NCBI RefSeq assembly: GCF_014322765.1
Contig: NZ_JAASTZ010000005.1
Location: forward strand, 1 to 64,000
Source of the DNA: Listeria immobilis
GTDB lineage: Bacteria > Bacillota > Bacilli > Lactobacillales > Listeriaceae
Direction of reading: 5' to 3'
Length of the DNA stretch: 64,000 nt
Part shown: positions 16,797 through 25,559 of the stretch, piece by piece
Numbering within the stretch: the stretch's first letter is position 1
How the letters are laid out: each line of letters opens with the position of its first letter
Program-made: the position numbers and the translations under genes
The notes under the pieces: model-generated
Database searches by the model: none
What the model was told of the DNA's origin: nothing
The model's input: only the letters and a program-made list of their open reading frames with translations

Positions 16797-18506
16797 TTAA
16801 CTTATTCTTTTACGTTTTAAGCGATAAGCTAAATAAAGGAAGGAAACTACAAATAAAGTAATATACCATGTCATACTAGAGCTATCACTTGTTTTAGCGT
16901 TTTTCTCTGTTTTATCTTTAGTAACAGATTTTTGAATGTTTTTCGTATCATTAAAATCTGGTTTAGCTAGTTTAGGGCTAGCATTATTAGTCACATTTTC
17001 TGTATTTAATAGCTCATTTTTCACAGGTTCTTTCAAAGTCACATTTGTTCCTGTCGTATCTTTAATGGTCGCTTCATTAAGTTTTACTTGAACAATATAC
17101 TCATGGTCATAAGCAAACCCTGGCATATCTTCAATTAAAACATGGGTTTTCACATCCGTACTTGCTGCTCCATCTTTAACAGGATATTTTACAGTTCTAG
17201 TATTCTTATTTATATTCCCAGAAACTACTTCCATATCTTGCCAAACACCATTTTGCTTATACTGGAACGTTTTAATCCAACTACTATTAGTTAAAGTTAG
17301 GTAAACATATGGCTGGTTATTTTCCACTTTTATCACAGCCGGTTTCATTATATAACTTTCCATCATAGAAGTTTCCGTCGTTCCATCTTTAAATACATCA
17401 AAATCGATTGAATACATATGATTATTTACTAATTTTTTCGGATCCACTTTTACAGGCTTATTTGGTAATGTTGGAGATGTCACTGGTGGATTTGTTGGCT
17501 TTGGATCTGGTTTTGTTACAGGTGGCTTTGGTTTTTCTTCTTCTACTATAGGAGGTGTCACATCTACTCCAGGATAAGAACTAGCAGCGACAGCCTTTGT
17601 TGTATCAAAAACATAACGGAAATCAGCTTGTCCTTTATAAACAGAACCATTAAAAGGGGCCTCGTAATTAACATGTGCTGCAAGTGGTTGATTTAAATAC
17701 TCTACTTCGAATTCAATGATTCTTGTATTTGCTGCTCTATCCTCTGAAATTACTTTTACATCTTGTAAAGAGCCAGCTAATTGTGTTTTTAGAGCAGTCA
17801 CTGTCTTATTGTCATTAATAGTCATCGCTATTGTTTTCTTACCATTTTTCACTTTCAACCAAGCAGGATTCTCAAAATAATTTTGCATACTTGAATTAGC
17901 ATCATCCTTTGCTTTTTTAGCTACAAAAGGAATCGTATAATTCCCATCTGAAAGTGTCCCTGGTGTTGCTGTAGTTGGCTCTGAAATAACTTTCAAACTA
18001 CTTGGATTAATGGTCAAATCCACTTGGTACCAGTGATCATAATTAATTGCATCTACTTTAATATGCATATAGGCAAAAATAATCTCATCAAGAGAACTTA
18101 GCTTAAATTTCTCCACACGTGTATTATCGGTTGTATTCGAACTAACTGTTTGTACATCTTGATAACTATCCTGATATACTTCCGCTTGGGCAGGTTTTGC
18201 TGGACGAGTCCCATCTTTTGAAACCGCCATTGTTTGCCAAAAAGTACTATTAGTAATCGTTAAGTACATATAAGGTTGACCATTTTCCACTTTAATTGTT
18301 GCTGTATGATTAATATATTTATCCGCTTCAGAAGATTCTTTTGTTGTCCTTCCAGTATTATCTTTATAAAAATTCACTTGAACCTGGTATTCTCCGCCAT
18401 CTTTCAGTCTTGAGTCAGCTGCATCAACTGAAAAGCCAGGTATCATTTGAAAAATAAGCATCAACGTTAGTAGTGATCCTAAACCTTTTTTCCATAGTTT
18501 CTTCAT
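16797..18506 (-). CDS. hbp2: Heme-binding surface/secreted protein with three NEAT domains
   Basis: 569 residues: signal peptide (about 1-29), then three NEAT domains at about 32-150, 185-305 and 361-485, with a proline-rich linker (about 325-350) before the third. NEAT1 and NEAT3 carry the heme-ligating Y-x-x-x-Y pattern (YDHWY, YDHEY). In NEAT2 the aligned position reads YKGQA, so the second Tyr is missing. The C-terminus has the sortase B-type signal NAKTS, a hydrophobic helix and KRKR. The protein captures heme, also from hemoglobin, and hands it to Hbp1 or HupD. It is 13 bp from hbp1. Confidence 0.92.
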   Translation of the reverse strand: MKKLWKKGLGSLLTLMLIFQMIPGFSVDAADSRLKDGGEYQVQVNFYKDNTGRTTKESSEADKYINHTATIKVENGQPYMYLTITNSTFWQTMAVSKDGTRPAKPAQAEVYQDSYQDVQTVSSNTTDNTRVEKFKLSSLDEIIFAYMHIKVDAINYDHWYQVDLTINPSSLKVISEPTTATPGTLSDGNYTIPFVAKKAKDDANSSMQNYFENPAWLKVKNGKKTIAMTINDNKTVTALKTQLAGSLQDVKVISEDRAANTRIIEFEVEYLNQPLAAHVNYEAPFNGSVYKGQADFRYVFDTTKAVAASSYPGVDVTPPIVEEEKPKPPVTKPDPKPTNPPVTSPTLPNKPVKVDPKKLVNNHMYSIDFDVFKDGTTETSMMESYIMKPAVIKVENNQPYVYLTLTNSSWIKTFQYKQNGVWQDMEVVSGNINKNTRTVKYPVKDGAASTDVKTHVLIEDMPGFAYDHEYIVQVKLNEATIKDTTGTNVTLKEPVKNELLNTENVTNNASPKLAKPDFNDTKNIQKSVTKDKTEKNAKTSDSSSMTWYITLFVVSFLYLAYRLKRKRIS

Positions 18507-18519
18507 AGTAATCCCCCTT

Positions 18520-19146
18520 TTATTTAAAACTAGCTTTCCTTTTAAGTAGAACTAAACCAATTCCTGCTGCAACAAAAATAATTCCATATAAGTACATTTG
18601 ACTAGAATCACTAGATTTTGGGTTTGCTACTTCTGTTTTTGTTTCACTACTTGATGGTACTTCAGTTGTTTTATCGTTATCTGATGACTTTACTGCAGTT
18701 GCAAGTGATTTTGCTGAACTTTCGTCAAAGCGTAATTGAATTTGATACTCATGATGATAATTAAGACCATCATCATCAATGTCTACTTTAATTTTTGCAT
18801 TCACAGGACTACTTAAACTCGATACTGGAAATTGCACTTTTCTAGTATCATCGGCAGTACTTTTTGAAATTTCGCTAACCGAACTACCTTCTACCCATAA
18901 TCCTGTAATCCATTTGCTATGATTTATTTGCAAGTTAACGGTAGACTTCCCTCCATTTACCGTTATAGTTGCTGGTTTATCAAAATAGTCATTTGCCATT
19001 GATACAGAATCACTATCACCTTGAAGCACCGTATAATTAATCGAATAGTCCCCATCCTTTAGTGCTGCCTGAGCCGTATTCCCACTAGAAAGAAAAGAAA
19101 AACTAAACAAAAAAACAAACGCAACCAAAATTACTATCTTCTTCAT
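18520..19146 (-). CDS. hbp1: Cell-wall heme-relay protein with one NEAT domain
   Basis: 208 residues from the ATG at 19146, with GGGAGA about nine bases upstream. A signal peptide ends near residue 28 (AQA), followed by one NEAT domain (about 30-150) with SMANDYF in the lip region and YHHEY on the last strands for heme ligation. After a Ser/Thr-rich linker come NPKSS, a hydrophobic helix and KRK, a sortase B signal. As first gene of the operon it lies just downstream of a Fur box, so it should be expressed in low iron. It corresponds to the IsdC-like relay of the Listeria system. Confidence 0.92.
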   Translation of the reverse strand: MKKIVILVAFVFLFSFSFLSSGNTAQAALKDGDYSINYTVLQGDSDSVSMANDYFDKPATITVNGGKSTVNLQINHSKWITGLWVEGSSVSEISKSTADDTRKVQFPVSSLSSPVNAKIKVDIDDDGLNYHHEYQIQLRFDESSAKSLATAVKSSDNDKTTEVPSSSETKTEVANPKSSDSSQMYLYGIIFVAAGIGLVLLKRKASFK

Positions 19147-19241
19147 ACTTTTATCTCCCTTCTTTAATAAAAAATATTCGTTATAAAAATCCTCCACAAA
19201 ATTTGTGAAGTATAAGTGTGTAACTTCATTTGCTAATTACC

Positions 19242-19271
19242 AGTTTAATTGATAATGATTATCATTGTCAA
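19242..19271 (-). promoter_or_regulatory. Fur box overlapping the promoter of the hbp-hup-srtB operon
   Basis: GATAATGATTATCATTGTC at 19251-19269 matches the 19-base Fur consensus at 18 positions. The probable -35 (TTGACA on the minus strand, 19266-19271) is inside it, and a TAAACT -10 lies at 19242-19247 after an 18-base spacer. Iron-loaded Fur would block polymerase directly. Confidence 0.9.
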
Positions 19272-19305
19272 CTGTATTTTCATTTCCTTTTTAAGAAAGC
19301 ACAAA

Positions 19306-19341
19306 AAAACCATGGATTTAACTTACATATCCATGGTTTCA
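19306..19341 (-). terminator. Terminator of the small winged-helix gene
   Basis: An 11-bp perfect stem (AAACCATGGAT and its complement) with an A-run on one side, directly after the stop codon at 19348. Confidence 0.8.
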
Positions 19342-19347
19342 TTTTAT

Positions 19348-19605
19348 TTATTCTTCATTAGAAAATTGTTCAAACAATAGTTCCCCTTTTAGCGTTAAAG
19401 AATAGCGTTTCTCTGTAATCCTATTATTTCGCGCCAAATAACCATTTTCCTCTAACCAATAAAGTGTAAGTAACACCTCATTTTTTGTATATTTCCGAAG
19501 TTCTCCAAAATCAATAACCTCTAGCGACATATCATTAATCTTTGTATCTACATTTTTCGCAAAAAGAAGCACTTCTTTTAATAACTTTTTATCCTCTATT
19601 ATCAT
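19348..19605 (-). CDS. Small winged-helix-like hypothetical protein
   Basis: 85 residues starting MIIEDKKLLKEVL; AGGG lies seven bases upstream of the ATG. The second half (DFGELRKYTKNEVLLTLYWLEENGYLARNN, then a Y-S-L-T-L-K-G strand and L-L-F-E-Q-F) looks like a winged-helix: a recognition helix, a short beta wing and a final helix. No enzymatic motif is visible. It could be a DNA-binding protein, but I do not recognise its family. A candidate small RNA or leader terminator lies 40 bp upstream. Confidence 0.65.
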   Translation of the reverse strand: MIIEDKKLLKEVLLFAKNVDTKINDMSLEVIDFGELRKYTKNEVLLTLYWLEENGYLARNNRITEKRYSLTLKGELLFEQFSNEE

Positions 19606-19644
19606 TTTAACCCTGCCTTTTTTGTGAATTCACGTTGATAACGT

Positions 19645-19743
19645 AAAAAGCCGTAGCACAATGCCACGGCTTCTTACAGCGCAATCAAAAGGAGAAATTC
19701 ACACAATCAAATAAAGGGGGTATTTGTTTGTGATTTATTTCAC
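19645..19743 (-). ncRNA. Candidate small RNA or attenuated leader of about 100 nt
   Basis: A sigma-A promoter (19750-19778) would start transcription near 19743. The RNA would begin with the hairpin GUGA-AAUAAA-UCAC and contain two pyrimidine-rich single-stranded motifs: ACCCCCUUU (near 19714-19721) and UUUCUCCUUUU (near 19687-19697), the second complementary to a Shine-Dalgarno. It would end in a GC-rich terminator at 19648-19672 followed by five U. No open frame with a start was seen in it. It may be an antisense-acting sRNA of the Listeria rli type, or the leader of the winged-helix gene. Confidence 0.6.
19648..19672 (-). terminator. Terminator of the candidate RNA
   Basis: GCCGTAGC and GCCACGGC pair with one mismatch around a 5-base loop, extended by two A-T pairs. 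On the minus strand the stem is followed by TTTTT, 40 bp before the winged-helix start codon. Confidence 0.7.
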
Positions 19744-19749
19744 GGTTAT

Positions 19750-19778
19750 AATATACCATATAAATCACTTTAATTCAA
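19750..19778 (-). promoter_or_regulatory. Sigma-A promoter for the candidate RNA
   Basis: TTGAAT at 19773-19778 and TATATT at 19750-19755 on the minus strand, with an exact 17-base spacer. Confidence 0.7.
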
Positions 19779-19823
19779 TAGTTCACATAGTTATTTTTAT
19801 ATTTCGAAGCTCCTAATCAAATT

Positions 19824-19865
19824 AAAAGGGTATAAAAGTTTAAGTTAAACTTTTATACCTTTTTA
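19824..19865 (-). terminator. Terminator of pepF
   Basis: A long A/T-rich stem (TATAAAAGTTTA with its complement, plus GG-CC pairs) follows the pepF stop codon and is flanked by A- and T-runs. Confidence 0.8.
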
Positions 19866-19876
19866 AGAAGCTATAC

Positions 19877-21682
19877 TTACTTAACAAGTTTTTCTAACTC
19901 ATCAAGTCGTTGAGCAAACACTTTTAATGCATCATCTACTGGATCAGGAGTAGCCATATCGACGCCAGCTTTTTTAAGTACATCGATAGGGAAATCTGAA
20001 CTTCCCGCTTTCAAAAAGTCAATATATGCCGTTACAGCAGTTTGGCCTTCTGTTAAAATTTTTGCACTAAGCGCTGAAGCTGCCGAAAATCCTGTTGCAT
20101 ATTGGAAAACATAATAATTCATATAGAAATGCGGAATTCGCGACCATTCATAACCAATTTCATTATCATAAACCATGGCCTCACCATAATATTTTTTATT
20201 AATATCAAAGTAAGTTTCTGTTAAATAGTCTGCAGTTAATGCCACACCATTTTGATCCGCTTGATGAATTGCATGCTCAAATTCAGCAAACTGTGTCTGA
20301 CGGAAAACAGTTCCTTTAAATCCATCTAAATAATGATTCAATAAATAAGCACGCACTTTTGGATCCTCATATTTTTTCAACAAGTAATCTGTTAAAAGAT
20401 TTTCATTAGTTGTTGAAGCCACTTCTGCTAAGAAAATCGAATAATCACCATAAACAAACGGTTGATTTTTTCTAGTATAGTAACTATGCACACTATGACC
20501 AAGCTCATGCGCCAGAGTATATACATTATTAATATTATCCTGCCAATTCAATAAAATATAAGGATTTGTACTATATGAACCCGAAGAATAGGCACCACTA
20601 CGTTTACCTTTGTTTTCCACAACATCAATCCACCGACTATCAAAAGCTTCTTTCAAAATAGTTTGATACTCTTCACCTAGTGGTTTCAACGCCTCTAATA
20701 CAAGTTCCTTTGCTTCTTCATAAGTGAATTCCAAATTAACATCATCGGAAAGTGGTGTATAAAGATCATACATGTGCAATTCTTCTAATCCTAATAACTC
20801 TTTACGAAGTTTCACATAACGATGAAGCAAATTAGCATTTTCATTTACAGATTTAAGCAAGGAATCATATACTGTTTCTGGAATATGATTACCGGAAAGT
20901 GCTGCTTCTCGTGCTGAATGATAACCACGAGTAGAAGCATAAAAATTAGATTTCTTCACTTGACCATTTAGTGTGGAAGCAAGTGTATTTTTCAAACCTT
21001 CATAAACAGAATATACCCCTAAAAAAGCCTCTCTGCGAACACGTGGATCATTACTTTCAAGTAACTTGCCAAACCGCCCGTGCGTAATTTCTATTTCTTC
21101 TCCATCTTCATCTCGAATAATCGGGAATTTCAAATCAGCATTATTTAGTGTATTAAATGTATTTGATGAACTTCCAAGCACTTCACCCGCATTGGCAAGT
21201 AGCGCTTCTTCTTTCTCACTTAAAATATAAGGTCGACTTAAATTCAGCTCTTCTAAAAGATGTGCATATAATTGTAAATCTTTATTTTCTTCCATGAACT
21301 GTTTTAAAATATTTTCATCCATAGCTAAAATTTCTGGATCATAATACGATAAAGCAGACATCAGTTTTGTAACTAAACTCCCTGCTCGACTATATAATCC
21401 TTGGTACTTTGCATTAGCTGTATCTTGATCCATTTTTAAATGCGCGTATACATATAAATTACTAATTAAATCATATGCCTTATCACGAAATTGTAGCGCT
21501 TCAAAAAGTGTTTGGCTACTTTTTGCTAGCCTCCCTTTATATTTAGTACTCTCTTCTGCTACTTGTTGACATTCCACAAAAGCTTCTTCCCAAGCTTCAT
21601 CACTTGCATAAATTGTGGTTAAATCCCATGTCAATTTTTTCGGTACTTCTTCTCTTAATGGTAATGCATTTGTTTTACTCAT
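19877..21682 (-). CDS. pepF: Oligoendopeptidase F (M3 family)
   Basis: 601 residues from the ATG at 21682 (GGGAG upstream). The zinc motif HELGH is in LAHELGHSVHSYY, and the expected downstream Glu lies in FLAEVASTTNE. The N-terminal part carries the all-helical domain that encloses the active-site channel in M3 peptidases. It is a cytoplasmic metallopeptidase that degrades peptides of about 7 to 17 residues, and would use peptides brought in by the Opp importer encoded nearby. In B. subtilis a PepF homologue lies in the same coiA-mecA neighbourhood. Confidence 0.93.
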   Translation of the reverse strand: MSKTNALPLREEVPKKLTWDLTTIYASDEAWEEAFVECQQVAEESTKYKGRLAKSSQTLFEALQFRDKAYDLISNLYVYAHLKMDQDTANAKYQGLYSRAGSLVTKLMSALSYYDPEILAMDENILKQFMEENKDLQLYAHLLEELNLSRPYILSEKEEALLANAGEVLGSSSNTFNTLNNADLKFPIIRDEDGEEIEITHGRFGKLLESNDPRVRREAFLGVYSVYEGLKNTLASTLNGQVKKSNFYASTRGYHSAREAALSGNHIPETVYDSLLKSVNENANLLHRYVKLRKELLGLEELHMYDLYTPLSDDVNLEFTYEEAKELVLEALKPLGEEYQTILKEAFDSRWIDVVENKGKRSGAYSSGSYSTNPYILLNWQDNINNVYTLAHELGHSVHSYYTRKNQPFVYGDYSIFLAEVASTTNENLLTDYLLKKYEDPKVRAYLLNHYLDGFKGTVFRQTQFAEFEHAIHQADQNGVALTADYLTETYFDINKKYYGEAMVYDNEIGYEWSRIPHFYMNYYVFQYATGFSAASALSAKILTEGQTAVTAYIDFLKAGSSDFPIDVLKKAGVDMATPDPVDDALKVFAQRLDELEKLVK

Positions 21683-21754
21683 TATTAAAACTCCCAACCA
21701 TAGTCATTTTGATTTTATTATGAGCTAAAATAACTAAAAAAGCAAAACAGATGA

Positions 21755-22861
21755 TTAAAGTTCTGAAATTGATTTATGGATGCATGCCATTACACGTTTT
21801 ACTCGGTAGCGATTATCTGGAATTGTGGAAAGAACTCCCACCTGAATTAAATAAGATAGATAAGCTTTTCCTAACTTTAAGTATTCATCAGATGGGAGCC
21901 AAATTGTATGCACTTTTTTAACTACTAACTGAAATTTTTCTAAAAAATAAACTTCACTAAATGTATCATCTTTTTCAAGCCTATTAAAAAAAATATCCCA
22001 TAAATCAAATTGCCATTCTATAGCAGGTGTAATTACTAAGAATTGAGATTCTAAATCCACGCCAATTTCTTTTGGCAAATAATGCAAATAATAACCTGCA
22101 TTATACACTCTTTTCATAAACTGACCATGTTTTTTAAATTTAGCATAATAAAAACAAATTTTCTCACGTTCAAGCAATCGATCTCTTTTTACATAAGCAT
22201 GTCTTGAAGTAATTCGACTGATTTTTTGTTTACATTCATTTAAATTTTCTTTTAGTGAAAATTGCATCTCACTAGCAAAGAAAGCATTTCTTTTTTCAAA
22301 TGTTAGGTGGTAATATAATGTAAAAATTTCTTTTTCAGGAGAATATTGCCAAAAATGATAGCCTAATTGTGAGTCTACTTGTAAAAACGCTAGTTGGAAT
22401 GCCGTAAGATAAATTCGTCCTTTCACTGTTTTTACATTTTGTCCTAGTATCCAGTGTACATCTAAACCAATTGATACGTAATCCATTGTACGTCTAATCA
22501 TCTCACTTATTGGGATGGAGGAGCACTGAAATTCAATTACTGACTTATTGTTAACAAACACATCTGCTTGTCTAGCAATCTTTGGAAAGTAACATTCTAC
22601 TGTAATCGGAATACCTTGATAACAAAACCAGGACATAAGTTGGCTTTTAGCAAGCAAATGTTGCTCACTTTCACCTTCTGAAGCAAAAGCACATTTAGTT
22701 GATTTTTCATGTGCAAAATGTGGTATTTTAATTTCACCAGCTTTAATCATCACCGGACTTGAGCAAGCCTTACAAAACAATTGATTTTCTTGTCGAATAC
22801 GGGCTACATTCATTTTAGTAATAGTAAATGTTTCTCCTTGGTCGTTTCTTGCTGTAAACAT
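21755..22861 (-). CDS. coiA: CoiA-like competence protein
   Basis: 368 residues. The N-terminal part has a small zinc-binding region, F-C-K-A-C near 31-35 and F-A-H-E-K-S-T-K-C near 51-59. A nuclease-like core follows: KSQLMSWFCYQGIPITVEC (about 92-110) and R-Q-A-D-V-F-V-N-N-K-S-V-I-E-F-Q-C-S, which has the D...E-x-Q pattern of PD-(D/E)xK enzymes. CoiA proteins act after DNA uptake during natural transformation. Listeria carries com genes, but competence is conditional. It lies between pepF and mecA as in other Bacillales. Confidence 0.85.
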   Translation of the reverse strand: MFTARNDQGETFTITKMNVARIRQENQLFCKACSSPVMIKAGEIKIPHFAHEKSTKCAFASEGESEQHLLAKSQLMSWFCYQGIPITVECYFPKIARQADVFVNNKSVIEFQCSSIPISEMIRRTMDYVSIGLDVHWILGQNVKTVKGRIYLTAFQLAFLQVDSQLGYHFWQYSPEKEIFTLYYHLTFEKRNAFFASEMQFSLKENLNECKQKISRITSRHAYVKRDRLLEREKICFYYAKFKKHGQFMKRVYNAGYYLHYLPKEIGVDLESQFLVITPAIEWQFDLWDIFFNRLEKDDTFSEVYFLEKFQLVVKKVHTIWLPSDEYLKLGKAYLSYLIQVGVLSTIPDNRYRVKRVMACIHKSISEL

Positions 22862-22942
22862 AATCTACACACTCCTATTAGCTCTTTACTAATATTATTC
22901 GACAATAACTAACCATTTTCCTGCTAATTTTTTAAAATCATA

Positions 22943-22985
22943 AAAAAGACCCGTCTAGCTGTTTTTTCAGCCAAAACGGGTCTTA
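22943..22985 (-). terminator. Terminator of mecA
   Basis: AAGACCCGT and ACGGGTCTT form the base of the stem with a second internal GCTG/CAGC pairing. A T-run follows on the minus strand. Confidence 0.85.
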
Positions 22986-22995
22986 AAATATTGAT

Positions 22996-23649
22996 TTAAA
23001 AGTATTGTCTTACTTGCTGTAATGCAGGAACATCAAAAATGATTTTGCCATATTCTGCTAGCATATAACCAGTTAAATTCGACTCTAAACCGTACTCAAG
23101 CAAAATACTAACGGCATTGTCAATGTTGGATTCATCATACTTATTTTCAGGAAATTCTACATTCAAATAATACTTCTCTTGATAAGAATAAAGTTTCGTT
23201 ACCAGATTTTCTAATCCTGTCGCACGTGATAAAGAAATAACATCCTCAAAATCACGGAACTCTAAAATAAACTCTAACGTATCATCTTCTCCAAGCATTT
23301 CTTTCTTCACTGGATTGAAGTTTTCTTCAAGTAGTTTTTCGATTTTTTCTTCTGCAAGCTCATCTGGGGAATTAAGTGTGACATCGAAGCCACCTTCACC
23401 TTTTCCGCCAATTGTAGCTTTTGTTACAAATACTTCTAAACCATGTTTTAAAGCTTGGACTTGTATCCAGAGCGGACCTTCTGGAGAGAACTCTTCTTCA
23501 TATTTTAGCTCATCCATCATATCCCAGAAAAGTTCTTCACTTTTCTCGCGATCATACCAAACATCTTCTTGGTTAAAACCTCGCTTTTCTAAGTCCAGAT
23601 AAGAGATATAAAACTTGATAGTATCTTCATTAATTCGTTCAATTTCCAT
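22996..23649 (-). CDS. mecA: Adaptor protein MecA of the ClpC protease
   Basis: 217 residues from the ATG at 23649 (GGGAGAG upstream; a GTG six bases earlier is too close to it). The N-terminal substrate-binding part begins MEIERINEDTIKFYISYLDL, followed by an acidic linker and the C-terminal ClpC-binding domain (about 120-217). MecA delivers proteins such as ComK to ClpCP. Its neighbour spxA encodes another regulator controlled by proteolysis, which makes the context typical. Confidence 0.92.
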   Translation of the reverse strand: MEIERINEDTIKFYISYLDLEKRGFNQEDVWYDREKSEELFWDMMDELKYEEEFSPEGPLWIQVQALKHGLEVFVTKATIGGKGEGGFDVTLNSPDELAEEKIEKLLEENFNPVKKEMLGEDDTLEFILEFRDFEDVISLSRATGLENLVTKLYSYQEKYYLNVEFPENKYDESNIDNAVSILLEYGLESNLTGYMLAEYGKIIFDVPALQQVRQYF

Positions 23650-23823
23650 CGTCACACTCTCCCTTCCTAGTTAGTCTTTGACAATGAAGGGTAAAACTTA
23701 ATTGGTTAAATTCATTGTAGCTCATAATAGAAAATAGTACCACCATTTTTTCTTGAATTTTCATGGTGGATTACTATATTAGCTGAAAAACTAAAAAAAC
23801 ACAAGAACAATAACTCGAATTAC

Positions 23824-23866
23824 AAAAAAAGCGCCAAGAATCCAATTGAATGGAATCCTCGGCAAC
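23824..23866 (-). terminator. Terminator of spxA
   Basis: GCCAAGAATCC and GGAATCCTCGGC form a stem with two mismatches, followed on the minus strand by GCTTTTTTT. It lies immediately after the spxA stop codon. Confidence 0.8.
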
Positions 23867-23880
23867 CACTTTTATCAATC

Positions 23881-24276
23881 TTAGTTAACCATTTTTTGCG
23901 CTTCACGTAATTGATACGTACGTACTCGGCGCGGTAAGAAACGGCGAATTTCATCTTCATTGTACCCAACTTGCAAACGTTTCTCATCAATAATGATAGG
24001 ACGTCGTAATAAGCCAGGATTTTTCTGGATTAATTCAAATAGTTGTTGCAAAGGAAGGCTATCTAAATCCACGTTCAACTTTTGGAAAGTTTTTGAACGA
24101 GTGGAAATAATTTCATCTGTTCCATCCTCAGTCATACGAAGAATTTCTTTAATTTCATCCAAACTAAGTGGCTCAGAAAAAATGTTTCTTTCCTTATAAG
24201 GGATATCATGTTCTTCCAACCATGCACGAGCTTTTCGGCAAGATGTGCAACTAGGTGAAGTGTATAACGTTACCAT
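23881..24276 (-). CDS. spxA: Spx-family redox regulator
   Basis: 131 residues from the ATG at 24276 with AAGGAG about 12 bases upstream. The redox switch Cys10-x-x-Cys13 is in [11 protein letters not shown]. The RRPIIID segment near 92 and the C-terminal helix match ArsC-like Spx proteins. Spx binds the alpha subunit of RNA polymerase and redirects transcription during thiol stress. In L. monocytogenes the homologue SpxA1 is known to be needed for aerobic growth. The long upstream region suggests its own promoter and control. Confidence 0.93.
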   Translation of the reverse strand: MVTLYTSPSCTSCRKARAWLEEHDIPYKERNIFSEPLSLDEIKEILRMTEDGTDEIISTRSKTFQKLNVDLDSLPLQQLFELIQKNPGLLRRPIIIDEKRLQVGYNEDEIRRFLPRRVRTYQLREAQKMVN

Positions 24277-24596
24277 TAGACATTCACACTCCTTATCGGG
24301 TATTGTTTCATTCATATAACGAAATTCTAGCAATATCTCTATTTGGAAAATTCATTAAAGAACTTACACTTCATTATACACTAATTTTGTGAAATTCTAT
24401 ATACTATTTTTAAATTTTTTCTTTCCAAATATGTAAAACCATTGTTAGCAAGCCGTTATGTATATGATACCCCTACTATAACTTGTTTAAACTAAAATCA
24501 CATGAAAAAAATAGCTTTTTTATGAGAATTCGATGAGAAATTTCAATTTCCTATAAAAAACCTTCATCGAAATAATATTCAATGAAGGCTTATTCA
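24277..24596. other. Intergenic region between the opp operon and spxA
   Basis: It holds the opp terminator (24554-24589) and a likely spxA -10 element (TATAAT on the minus strand, 24373-24378) with a weak -35, giving a leader near 90 bases. An A/T-rich tract lies at 24400-24430. A seven-codon frame at 24502 has no ribosome binding site. Confidence 0.55.
24554..24589 (-). terminator. Terminator of the opp operon
   Basis: CCTTCAT at 24561-24567 pairs with ATGAAGG at 24582-24588, with further internal pairing, and a T-run follows on the minus strand just after the oppF stop codon. Confidence 0.8.
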
Positions 24597-25559
24597 TTAT
24601 TTAGTAGCTGCTGATAATTTAGCATGTTTTTCTTTATACATTACTTCTTCTTCTTCTGAACAATAAACAAAATGTCCAGGAGCAATTTCACGCATTTTAA
24701 TTTCATCGCCATCTTTATAATTATGAGAAGTTGGATCATATGCTTTACGCACACGAGTCCGTTCATAATTTGGATCTGGTAGAGGAATTGCGGATAAAAG
24801 CGATTCTGTATAAGGATGTAATGGCGCATGATATAAATCATTTGCCGGTGCTAACTCTACCAATTTACCAAAATACATTACGCCGATTCGGTCACTAATA
24901 TATTTAACCATGGATAAATCATGGGCAATAAATAGGTATGTTAGATTTTTTTCTTTTTGCAATTGGCGTAATAAGTTAACTACTTGTGCTTGGATAGATA
25001 CATCAAGAGCCGAAATAGGTTCATCAGCAATGATAAATTCAGGTTGAACAGCAAGCGCGCGGGCAATCCCAATACGTTGACGTTGACCACCAGAAAACTC
25101 ATGAGGATAACGACCAGCGTGTTCTTTACTTAAACCAACCGTTTCAAGCAAATCATATACTTGTTGATTTGTATCTTCCGGCGTCTTAGCAAGTCCATGA
25201 ATACGGATACCTTCTGCAATAATATCTTTTACTTTCATACGCGGATTTAATGACGCATATGGATCTTGGAAAATCATTTGCATTTTACGGCGGAATTCAA
25301 GCATTTCTTTACGGTTTTTACGTGCATGCACATCTTTACCATTATAAATAACTTCTCCACCAGTAGCATCATATAAACGGATTATAGTACGACCAGTAGT
25401 TGACTTACCACAACCAGATTCACCTACTAAACCAAGTGTTTCACCTTTATAAATATCAAAAGAAATATCATCAACAGCACGTACTTCACTTGCAGTCCCC
25501 TGATTAAAATATTGCTTTAGATTATGAATTTCTAATAATTTTTCCTTTTGTTCTGTCAT
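24597..25559 (-). CDS. oppF: Oligopeptide ABC transporter ATPase OppF
   Basis: 320 residues. Walker A GESGCGKS, the signature FSGGQRQR and Walker B FIIADEP are present, and the C-terminal extension contains the Cys motif region typical of Opp/Dpp ATPases (F-V-Y-C-S-E-E). The ATG overlaps the oppD stop by four bases. It pairs with OppD as the two nucleotide-binding subunits of the peptide importer. Confidence 0.93.
   Translation of the reverse strand: MTEQKEKLLEIHNLKQYFNQGTASEVRAVDDISFDIYKGETLGLVGESGCGKSTTGRTIIRLYDATGGEVIYNGKDVHARKNRKEMLEFRRKMQMIFQDPYASLNPRMKVKDIIAEGIRIHGLAKTPEDTNQQVYDLLETVGLSKEHAGRYPHEFSGGQRQRIGIARALAVQPEFIIADEPISALDVSIQAQVVNLLRQLQKEKNLTYLFIAHDLSMVKYISDRIGVMYFGKLVELAPANDLYHAPLHPYTESLLSAIPLPDPNYERTRVRKAYDPTSHNYKDGDEIKMREIAPGHFVYCSEEEEVMYKEKHAKLSAATK

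Noticed and set aside
24502-24525. Seven-codon frame MKKIAFL on the plus strand as a leader peptide
   Set aside because: No ribosome binding site, no attenuator and no downstream gene on that strand.
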